In this document: one piece after another, positions 56,401 to 64,000 of the stretch | Layout of the letters: every line of letters begins with the position of its first letter | How positions within the stretch are numbered: position 1 is the stretch's first letter | DNA from: Macrotrachela quadricornifera | Lineage: Eukaryota > Rotifera > Eurotatoria > Philodinida > Philodinidae | Assembly: GCA_022393335.1 (NCBI GenBank) | Contig: JAJEKB010019874.1 | Location: 210,918-274,917, forward strand | Direction of reading: 5' to 3' | Length of the DNA stretch: 64,000 nucleotides | Position numbers and translations under genes: made by a program | The notes under the pieces: generated by a model | The model's database searches: none | What the model was told of the DNA's origin: nothing | The model's input: the letters and a program-made list of their open reading frames with translations, nothing else

Positions 56401-56857
56401 CAACGTACATACATAGGAAATTTCAGTCCTATTAGTCGTTTCGTTTTTCCGATGTCAAGTTTAAACTCATAAAGATTTTGCCTGCACACAATGTCTTAAC
56501 TTGAGGAAAATCTGAGAAATTTAAGTGAGTGAAGCCAGGCGTGATTCACATGGAATAGCTCATAAGTTATTTGACTTTAGTTAGCGAACTACAAGGTAAA
56601 GAAATACTCTATTCCGCATTTATTAGCAGACAGCATGAGTGTTTAGATTAGCGCCGAAATTTTTATCGAGCTTGACGCTCAGATGGTAGTGAATGTGAAG
56701 AATGAAATGTCGAAAGAAAACATTTCATAAATCAATGGAAAGAGTAGAGCAAAAACAATGACGTGTTTTACCTTGCACTTGCGCAAGTATGTGTCATTAT
56801 TTTGTTTGTATTATATTGCATTTTTATTTCGCAAGTTGACTCACTGCTAATGGTTTG
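53474..56857. other. Long intergenic stretch, nothing recognised
   Basis: AT-rich. Several frames of 60-110 codons (for example 54122-54457 plus, 55983-55765 minus) lack domains, splice context or conserved motifs. I do not call them genes. The last 50 bases lead into the TATA box of the next gene. Confidence 0.5.
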
Positions 56858-56865
56858 TATATAAG
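56858..56865 (+). promoter_or_regulatory. TATA box of the IFI6/IFI27-like gene
   Basis: TATATAAG lies 289 bases before the ATG at 57147. It predicts a start of transcription near 56890 and a long leader of about 255 bases. Confidence 0.55.
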
Positions 56866-57146
56866 CGGCTAACTTAGGCCAGCAGTCATCGGTATTCTTT
56901 AGAAATCAAATTTTCAAATTGTTCTACCTTCGAATTTCATAGCAACTGAAGTATTATCTTCATAAGCTATTCAATTAATTCGACTCACAAATTATTGGAA
57001 TTACATTTTAGATAAAGAAACCCAAAATATCAGTTTATCGCTATTACTTCATATTCATTTATTATTCAACGTACATTCTATATTCCCTGCCTATTCGGTC
57101 AATAGCAATACTTTCGACACAGAAAAAAAAGCTACAATACTCAACC

Positions 57147-57662
57147 ATGAGCTTCTTTAAAAAAGCTGAAAATTTCATCAAAGATACTGCAAATTCTACT
57201 GCCACCAAATGGAAGAACAGTTCTACACGCACAAAAGTATGCATCGTTGCTGCCCCAGCAACTGCTGTAGTTGTTGGTGTAGCAGCTCCACTGCTGATTT
57301 TACCTGCTCTAGGTGTGGTAGGATTTACATCAGCGGGTGTGGCAGCCGGAAGTATTGCAGCATCTGTGCAAACAGCAACAACAGTGTCTGGAAGCATCTT
57401 TGCTCTATGCCAGTCTGCTGCAGCTACTGGAATAATAGCTACATCCACCTCTGTAGGTGTGGGACTTGCAGCTGGTGCTACTGCAGGCGGTGTAACCGCT
57501 GCAGTATTGAGGGATTCGTCTGATAACTCGAACAATGATGGACAAGGACACGCTGAAACTGAGGAAGATGCTCCAGATGAAATCGACCAGTCGCTTGATT
57601 TTCATAACTCTAACATGGCAAATCTGAACCCACAGGGTTCTCAAATGAGTTCAATTTCATAA
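57147..57662 (+). CDS. IFI6/IFI27 (ISG12)-family membrane protein
   Basis: 171 residues, single exon. An amphipathic basic N-terminus (FFKKAENFIKDTANSTATKWK) is followed by a long Gly/Ala-rich hydrophobic region (about 31-120) with two to three membrane helices. It has the family-type pattern LPALGVVGFTSAGVAAGSIAAS...GSIFALCQSAAATG. The C-terminal tail (122-171) is hydrophilic and acidic. In vertebrates this family consists of small interferon-induced proteins of mitochondrial or nuclear-envelope membranes, linked to apoptosis control; the role in invertebrates is open. TATA box upstream and AATAAA at 57899-57904 frame a compact transcription unit. The minus-strand frames overlapping it are shadows. 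Confidence 0.8.
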   Translation: MSFFKKAENFIKDTANSTATKWKNSSTRTKVCIVAAPATAVVVGVAAPLLILPALGVVGFTSAGVAAGSIAASVQTATTVSGSIFALCQSAAATGIIATSTSVGVGLAAGATAGGVTAAVLRDSSDNSNNDGQGHAETEEDAPDEIDQSLDFHNSNMANLNPQGSQMSSIS

Positions 57663-57898
57663 TATACGCATACAACGTTCGGTTATAATAATGCCTCTCT
57701 AGACATGCTTCCTACTGTCAACAGTGTCGTTATCTAGATGCTAACACTTTTTATTAGCTTTGATCTTTCTCTCTACTGTGTATGTACATTGCTTATAACT
57801 TTCCCTTTTTATTCGTTTTTCTGCTGTTTCCCCGCTTTTTAATATCTTCTAAAAGAAACCAGTGCAATTTGTTATCTTGTTTGTAGCTTATTATCAAC

Positions 57899-57904
57899 AA
57901 TAAA
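57899..57904 (+). terminator. Polyadenylation signal of the IFI6/IFI27-like gene
   Basis: AATAAA lies 237 bases after the stop codon of the IFI6/IFI27-like gene. Confidence 0.5.
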
Positions 57905-59085
57905 CAAGGTTTTATCTTTATCTCCATTTCTAACTCATTTATTTTCATTAATACTCACTTTATTTCTTTCTTTAGAATTGATCTAGGCAATTCATCGAAA
58001 GTTAGTGTGAATTATATTGTTGAATTTATCAGAGATAAACAAATATATTGAGATCGATGCTGTTTAAGTTTAATAGAAGCTAAATCAATAAATCGGCTAT
58101 TTTATTTAAAAGTCAAAGGAGCAGATACTTGAGTGGTAATCAGAGATCAAGAACGCCTATTACATCGAAAACTGTAATGACCAACACCTTCATATACTGA
58201 AAATGATTGTTTTTAGTATTTTTGCATACTAAAGTTTCGTGTATTACTCCATCGGCCGAAATATATTTATATAACAGATGTTCTATGTCAATTGTTTTTG
58301 ATAATCAGTACCTTGAACTATTTTTTTCTGTTCAAAGTTAGCTTTCCTAACTTCGCATCCTTTACGATACAATAGAAAAGTATATTACGTGTATATTCTC
58401 GCATCTTATCAAGGTGCGGTTTACTGGATCACAATGATGAGGAATTCGAACTTCGAATTTTGAAGTGAGTTAACCCTTTGAGTCACGGCGACGTATATAT
58501 ATGTTGCAGTTGATTTTAGAATTTAGTTGAGTTTGGAATAGTGCGTTTGAAATCAATCATATACAAATATTTTATAAACAGAATTATTGATATATGAAAT
58601 AATTCTTATATTTTTATGAGTTTATTAAGGATTAGAATATTAAAAAAATGGCGTTGGAGTTAGAAAACTTGATAATGATAATATTCTGTATTTGTGAATG
58701 GTTAGAAAATTAGTTATCATTTGTATGTATTTAGTTGATTTTTTTCTGATTATGAAGGATGAAGAAAAAAATCATAAGTTAGGATTAAAATATGAATCTT
58801 TTTATTTTTAATAATTAATAATTATTCTTGTTTACTAGTAATTATGAGAAAAGAACAGATTGATTTTTGAATGTAAAAATGTATTATGAAATAGACATAC
58901 TTGTTTTGTCTATACTTTGTACTTACTCGTATGTAGGAGAAATGTATGAAGCATTTATGTGAATGCAGTATTAGATGAAAAATAAATTTTATTTTAAAAT
59001 ATTCTTCTTATAACTGTTAATGAATGACAAAGAAAACTGAGATTAGAATGGTAATAGCAAAAAAATATATTAGTAGTATTTTTTA
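57905..59085. other. Intergenic; lone piggyBac-like end
   Basis: TTAACCCTTTGAGTCACGGCGACG near 58467 resembles a single piggyBac-type end without a partner. Otherwise AT-rich and empty. Confidence 0.45.
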
Positions 59086-60830
59086 TTATTTTTTCTTGAT
59101 ATATTTTCTTTTTGATTTATTGATTTGAACTAGTACTTTATTTCGTTTTTTTATTAGAGTTTGTGGTGGATCAGTTTCTATACAAGATTGGAAAGTTGAT
59201 GATGTTAGTTCGGAATTGATAGTATCTAAATAATACAAAATATGAGTAGATTTTTTTTTTGGATTAATATAGAAGATTTGAAAATAAACATAATGAAAAT
59301 ATAACTTAATTAAAAAAAAGATAATTTATAGAGGTTATGTAAGATATAAATAAGGATACAAGATACTTTTAATATGAAAAAAAATATTGTAGTCGAAACA
59401 ATTTAGAATAGTTTACTATTTAAATTTTTTGAGTATTGCAGTATTTTAGAAAAGTTTTGAATTTGAGAGGTATGTTGGGAGATAGGCGAAACCATTATTT
59501 GATTATAATCATTTGGTTGTTACATGATGTATTCTAAAATGTTTAAGATTTTCGAGAAATAGCAAAAACAAGTTTAAATGTATTTTTGAATAACATAATA
59601 TATGAAAAGAATATAAAAAGTAGATTTAAAATTTTATTAATTAGGTTTTTTTTTTGTTTAAAATTAGGAGGTTAAGGTTTCAAGAAATTTAAAAGATAGT
59701 TGACAGTTTATAAATATAGAAGAGTATTATAAAATATCAAAAATGTTTAATAGTTTGAGATTCATAAGATGTTTTCGAAAAATGTCAAACAATATATCAT
59801 AAGAATCTAATGTTTGTTTAAAAGATATTTTGAATAAAATGGAAAAATATATTTTATACTAACAGAATGTATCATAATCATACTTTACCTGATGATTAGG
59901 AATGATTGGTAGAGAGGGCAAGGACAGAATGTTAGATACAGATGATATAGAATTATTTTGTTGAAATTGCGATGTAGTTATACACGTTTCGTGTGAATTA
60001 ATTGCATTACTAGTCAATAGAATTATATCTTTAAAGAAATGTTATGAAAACAAATTGTCTTAAATAAATTATTATACTCTTAGATTTTGGAGTCATATAA
60101 TTCAGATGTGGATCATTATTATTTTCTTTTAATAAAAGACATTGAATATACTTAAGTATTTGTTTTATAAACTAAAATACCTGTTTGTCGTTGGTTTACA
60201 TCAGTTTGAGTAAAAATCGATAATTTTTCATTGATATTCAATGGTAAGTTAATATTCAATTGTTCTGATTGAAGTTTAGAAATAGATAAGTTTTGCTGAT
60301 CATTGATTATATTTGATGAATCTGGTATTATAGTAGATTGATTAGTTATGAAACTATCTACAGATACATAATAATATAGTATATATGATATAATAGAAAT
60401 AGTGCATGAGGTACTTGAAAAGAGAATATATGTAGATGATAAGGGAATTACATTGTTAGAACATGTTATACTATGACATTGGTCAATTGAAGAACTTGTG
60501 TGTGAGAGTGAAGAGAATTGGTCCAACCTAGATGAAACAGTTACTATAAATAAAAAAATGGGATGAAAAACAAATAGTAATCATTAATTTTTAACTAAAT
60601 ATTGTTAATACTTTGATTATTATTTGTATTATTTAAATCAATATTTGAATTTGGAACAATAATATCTGTGATAAAATAGAACAAAAAAAAAGAATATTAT
60701 ACATTGGGACAAAAGTTTATATTAGTTTTAGATTGAAAGTTTTAGTAAAATATTTACCATCAAAATTGTGTTCAGGATATTTTATTTTGAAATTTTGGTA
60801 TAGAAGATTATGTTCTCGTAATAATAATAT
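59086..60830 (-). CDS. Multi-exon gene of unknown function, 5' part interrupted at a LINE
   Basis: Exons on the minus strand: about 60828-60758, 60665-60612, 60543-60181, 60125-60078, 60028-59864 and 59225-59086 (stop TAA). All five introns have GT-AG borders and the same phase (after base 1), and every exon is open in the joined frame. That agreement is strong evidence for a gene. The product part (about 280 residues) is rich in Ser, Asn, Gln and Ile, with a hydrophobic patch (IISYILYYYV). It ends in a basic tail (KKRNKVLVQINKSKRKYIKKK). No domain recognised. The first exon piece (REHNLLYQNFKIKYPEHNF) runs straight into the LINE 5' end near 60830 and no start codon is found. The gene is either broken by the LINE or has more exons beyond it. 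Exon 60028-59864 could alternatively end at 59889 (GTAAAG), but then the phase fails. Confidence 0.6.
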
Positions 60831-62260
60831 CCTGGTCTGATCTAGTGAGAGGAATTGTTATGTTAATGCTGTGAGAGATGCTCCGCCATAAGATCAAGGC
60901 CGACACTCTTCGTATTAGCTTAAACAATTGCTCTTTCTGGATCAAACAAGGGGACCTAACCCCTACCAGGCGCGTCCCTCGGGTGGCGGATGAGGGAAGC
61001 CCTAAAGGGTTGCTCTGAATAATGAATAAAGGGCCGTGGACCAAAGGGTTAGAGCAGGCAAAGGGAAAACCACTCTAACTACTTTTTCCCAGAAAACATG
61101 GATAGCAGTCATAATGATATAACGTTAGGTGGCGTTGGGACTCAGAAATTTAGTATGAGTGTCTTGCCCGGCAGGAGGAGAACAGGGGCTTCTCAGGTCG
61201 TCATCCAGCGAAATCCCCTAACCAAAGGAAAGAAACTAACCATCAGTACATGGAATGTTAGAACGATGTTACGAGCAGGAAAACTTGAGAATTTGAAAAG
61301 AGAGATGGAAAGGAAAAAGTTAGATGTAGTTGGGTTGTGTGAAGTTAGATATGAGGGTTGTGGTGAGTTCACAAGTGGTGAGGTTAAGGTAATATTCTCA
61401 GGTAAAGTAAAGGGCCAGAATGGGGTAGCGATCGTTTTAGGCAAAAGAGTGAAAAATTGCGTTAAAAGTATAGAGTTAGTTAACGATAGGCTTATGATGA
61501 TAAGATTAAGAGCGGAGCCCAAAGATGTAGTACTTATCCAAGTATATATGCCCACCAGCGCGCATGCAGATGAAGAGATAGAAGAACTATATTCACAAAT
61601 AGAAGAGTTGATAAGAAGAGAAGAGAAGGATAGCTGTATTGTAGTGATGGGAGACATGAATGCAGTTGTAGGTGAAGGGAAAGAGGATAAGATCGTAGGT
61701 AATTTTGGGTATGGAGTTAGGAATGAGAGAGGAGATATGCTAGTTAATTTTTGCAGAGAAAATAAACTAATAATAACAAATACATGGTTTAAAAACCATT
61801 TAAGAAGAAGGTATACTTGGAAGGCTCCTGGTGACAAGGCTAGATATCAAATAGATTATGTTTTGGTCCAAGAAAGATTTAGGAATAGTATAAAGAGAGC
61901 ATGTGCACACTCTGGAGCAGATATAGGCTCGGACCACAATTTAGTTATTGTAGAGATGGAACTGAGGTTAAAAAAGGTTAAGAGAGCTTTAGTAAGGAAA
62001 AGATGGAACTTAGAGAAACTAAAAATTGTTACAGAAGATTTTGGAAATGTTATAGAAAAAAAGCTGGATCAAGCTAAAGAGGGGAGAGATAGTGATGTGG
62101 AGGAGAAGTGGACTAGACTTAAAAATGTAATCGTTGAGTCAACAAGAGAAGTGGTAGGTTTTAAAGAAAATGTGAAAGCCAGGAAACCATGGGTTAGTGA
62201 AAAAATGATAGAAAAGATGGACGAAAGAAGAAAATGGAAAAATGTTAATAGTGAGGGTCA
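60830..62260 (+). mobile_element. 3'-truncated non-LTR retrotransposon (RTE/BovB-like)
   Basis: The left boundary is estimated where the minus-strand gene's open frame meets unrelated, GC-richer sequence. The 5' leader (60830-61097) contains ACCCCTACCAGGCGCGTCCC and GCCCTAAAGGGTTG, the kind of leader seen in RTE-like LINEs. The open reading frame encodes only the endonuclease and linker. The reverse transcriptase and the 3' end are missing. This is the reverse of the usual LINE decay (5' truncation). It suggests post-insertion deletion, recombination or a breakpoint at about 62255. Confidence 0.75.
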
Positions 62261-62270
62261 CGTGAAGTGA
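61098..62270 (+). CDS. LINE ORF, apurinic-endonuclease domain only
   Basis: 390 residues. It contains a complete APE-type endonuclease as in the CFDP2/craniofacial-development-protein-2-like and RTE/BovB proteins. Elements present are STWNVRTM (N53), CEVRYEG (E82), QVYMPTSAH (Y150), VVMGDMNAVVG (D186, N188), YQIDYVLV (D253) and GSDHNLV (D279-H280). All metal- and phosphate-binding residues are present, so the nicking domain could be active. After it comes a charged linker (about 290-385) that normally leads to the reverse transcriptase. The frame ends 15 codons past the family-like KMDERRKWKN with unrelated residues (SEGHVK). On its own it could cut DNA but not copy itself. Confidence 0.8.
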   Translation: MDSSHNDITLGGVGTQKFSMSVLPGRRRTGASQVVIQRNPLTKGKKLTISTWNVRTMLRAGKLENLKREMERKKLDVVGLCEVRYEGCGEFTSGEVKVIFSGKVKGQNGVAIVLGKRVKNCVKSIELVNDRLMMIRLRAEPKDVVLIQVYMPTSAHADEEIEELYSQIEELIRREEKDSCIVVMGDMNAVVGEGKEDKIVGNFGYGVRNERGDMLVNFCRENKLIITNTWFKNHLRRRYTWKAPGDKARYQIDYVLVQERFRNSIKRACAHSGADIGSDHNLVIVEMELRLKKVKRALVRKRWNLEKLKIVTEDFGNVIEKKLDQAKEGRDSDVEEKWTRLKNVIVESTREVVGFKENVKARKPWVSEKMIEKMDERRKWKNVNSEGHVK

Positions 62271-62478
62271 ACCAAAAACCGCGTGAACCAAAATAGAGTC
62301 CAAAATCCATGTTTTACCAGTTTTTTGTATAATAAATTTTTGTTCAGTTTTCTTTTCTATATTATAGAAACTTTAAAGTACGCTGTGGAAACTTCAAGAA
62401 TGCCTAGATGATTCACCTCCAGATTTTTCTGAGGAATTCAAAAATCGATGTTTGATAGTTTTTCAGGATTCCAGGAAA

Positions 62479-62650
62479 ATAGTTTTGGGAATATTTTCTG
62501 GATTATTGAAAGATAGTTTTGGGAATATTTTCAGAACTATAAAAAGATAGTTTTGCGAATATTTTCAAAATTGTACAAAGATAGTTTTTTTGAGAATATT
62601 TTCAGAATTATACAAAAATAGTTTTGGGAAAGATTTTCAGGAATAGTAAC
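62479..62650. repeat. 34-bp tandem repeat, five units
   Basis: ATAGTTTTGGGAATATTTTC starts at 62479, 62513, 62547, 62581 and 62618 (spacings 34, 34, 34, 37). Units continue with CAGAATTATACAAAA-like sequence. It lies some 220 bp past the truncated end of the LINE. Confidence 0.85.
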
Positions 62651-64000
62651 AAATGGTGTTTGGAAGATTTGAATGAAATACTTATCTAAATTTTCGAAAT
62701 TATCTGAAAGATACTTCTGTTAGCGCATGCAGATGCGCAATGGCTGTCAGAACTATTCAGTCATTTGCGAAGACTTTAATATATGCTTTATATTCCCAAA
62801 ATAAGAAAAGTTGGAAATCCTTGATTTTCACTAAACTATATCCTATAGTATCTCGTGGATATCTAGAAAATTTCATACGTTTCCAATACTCTGTTTTTTT
62901 TAATACAAAGGTATTAATGTGTCTAGACTTCCACTGGAACCAACCTCAAGTAGAAAAAGCGACAGACTGCATAATCGCCTCAGCGATTAATGTCACAGCA
63001 TGACTGCATCTTTATTCATTCAACGTAAGTTATGAGAAAAACTCTAAGCAGCTTAGGATATTTCATGGACGCATGTAATTGATATAGTATGATAATTTAA
63101 GTCTCTATGTGTATAGCATTTAAGTTAGCACTTGTTGGTGAAGTTGAAGGAGGATCGATAGGAAAAGATTCCTTCCCTTATTCAGATGAAGGTTCTTTTT
63201 TTTTAGAAGAAACTGCCTAAAACTGAGCCAGACACATTCAAATGATATTCAAACTAGGTTTTCTAAGGAGAGTCACTCCTTTCAACTGAATTCATACTAG
63301 TTATATAAATCATAGATCCATTGTTGATATTAGTGATATTTAAACCAAATAGTAACGTGTACGTATTGAAAAAAGTTCTCAGTTGTTAATTAATTTTTTT
63401 TCTATAGATTATAACTCACGACCTGAACCGATTTTTAACTGAATAGAACATAAGCTACGCTCAGCTAGACAACATGATCGGAGCATATTTAGTTTCTATA
63501 TCAATGATTGAGAGATCGAAGTATCGTATAAAACAAATCATCGTGTATATGACTAAATATACAGCATGTTTGTGGGAGACGTGTTTCCAGTTAATCAAAT
63601 TCAGTTCTATTCATTCCTCAATAGACTGAGAAACATTAAATGTTGATTTGTTATAAACATTGACGAAACAATTCTATGAAAAATATAGAGGATCAATTTT
63701 ATTGTAGAAGTGATATTAATAGCAAGTGATGTTTTATTTTAAGAGAGGAAGTGACTATATACACATAGGTAGATATAATCAACTTAGTAAATATGAATCC
63801 ATTATAGTCTTATATACATTTGCTTACTAATATAGGTTCTACACCTTATTTTTTTGAATAACTTTATTTTATTAATTCTTTATTATATAAAAACAAAGTA
63901 TAAGCTAATCAATACAATTACAGAACTATAGAAATAAATTAATTTAAGTAAGGATCAACTACTATCGGAATTTTTAAAGAAGACCGGTGGAAGAAAGGTT
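62651..64000. other. Intergenic to window end, nothing recognised
   Basis: An 87-codon plus frame at 62740-63003 has no recognisable domain and no context. The remainder is AT-rich. Confidence 0.5.

Noticed and set aside
57062..57535. 157-codon minus-strand Ala/Pro-rich frame
   Set aside because: Antisense shadow of the Gly/Ala-rich IFI6-like gene, which has a TATA box and poly(A) signal on the plus strand.
61193..61837. 214-codon minus-strand frame
   Set aside because: Antisense of the LINE endonuclease; no motifs of its own.
1..64000. CRISPR array, bacterial operon or prophage
   Set aside because: Tandem arrays here lack unique spacers of constant length. Genes have introns, TATA boxes and AATAAA signals, so the DNA is eukaryotic.

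Overview
This window is AT-rich animal nuclear DNA with short spliced genes (introns mostly about 50-60 bases, GT-AG), TATA boxes, AATAAA signals and many low-copy mobile-element remnants. The best guess for the host is a bdelloid rotifer (Adineta/Rotaria type). This rests on protein families I associate with that group: an ADP-ribosyltransferase with a lineage-typical N-terminal domain plus kinesin-light-chain-type TPRs, a WWE-ADP-ribosyltransferase, a secreted Ser/Thr-linker NHL-propeller protein, a secreted kelch propeller and a fungal/plant-type acyltransferase. The species call is inference. There are two 10-N assembly gaps (2925-2934 and 17552-17561), both inside tandem repeats.

Layout. 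1-4.2 kb: no gene; small hairpins and a 133-bp tandem array. 4.2-6.4 kb: intact ART-TPR gene with TATA box and poly(A) signal. 7-9.9 kb: transposon debris (Tc5/CENP-B-type HTH fragment, tandem arrays, PIF1-like helicase pseudogene). 10.6-11.6 kb: composite repeat with a 38-bp GC-rich minisatellite. 11.9-12.8 kb: secreted fibronectin-like protein. 14.0-20.0 kb: six-exon NHL gene with repeat-filled introns. 21.2-22.5 kb: two-exon amine-type GPCR (minus). 23.4-25.7 kb: inverted-repeat element, P450 pseudogene, Tc1-like transposase pseudogene. 26.3-33 kb: two related multi-pass membrane genes in opposite orientation, between them a large palindrome, a tRNA-derived SINE with perfect target-site duplication, a possible small basic gene, a mariner fragment and a second composite repeat. 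34-37.2 kb: a possible DIX-like pseudogene, a large palindrome and a four-exon kelch gene. 38.9-40.2 kb: acyltransferase (minus). 41.3-42.8 kb: dead ABCC transporter remnant. 44.6-46.4 kb: short non-autonomous elements. 46.7-47.9 kb: WWE-ART gene. 48.5-56.8 kb: mostly empty, with palindromes. 57.1-57.7 kb: IFI6/IFI27-like gene. 59.1-60.8 kb: multi-exon minus-strand gene abutting a LINE (60.8-62.3 kb) that lacks its reverse transcriptase.

The intact genes do not form a pathway. They are independent: two probable ADP-ribosylating enzymes, three secreted or surface proteins, a receptor, an acyltransferase, an ISG12-like membrane protein and orphan membrane proteins. The most unusual feature is structural. 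At least five large near-perfect palindromes (about 300-650 bp) and two copies of an inverted-repeat-bounded element with a GC-rich repetitive core lie within 64 kb. Splice models were assembled by hand from GT/AG sites and phase agreement. No search or alignment program was run.
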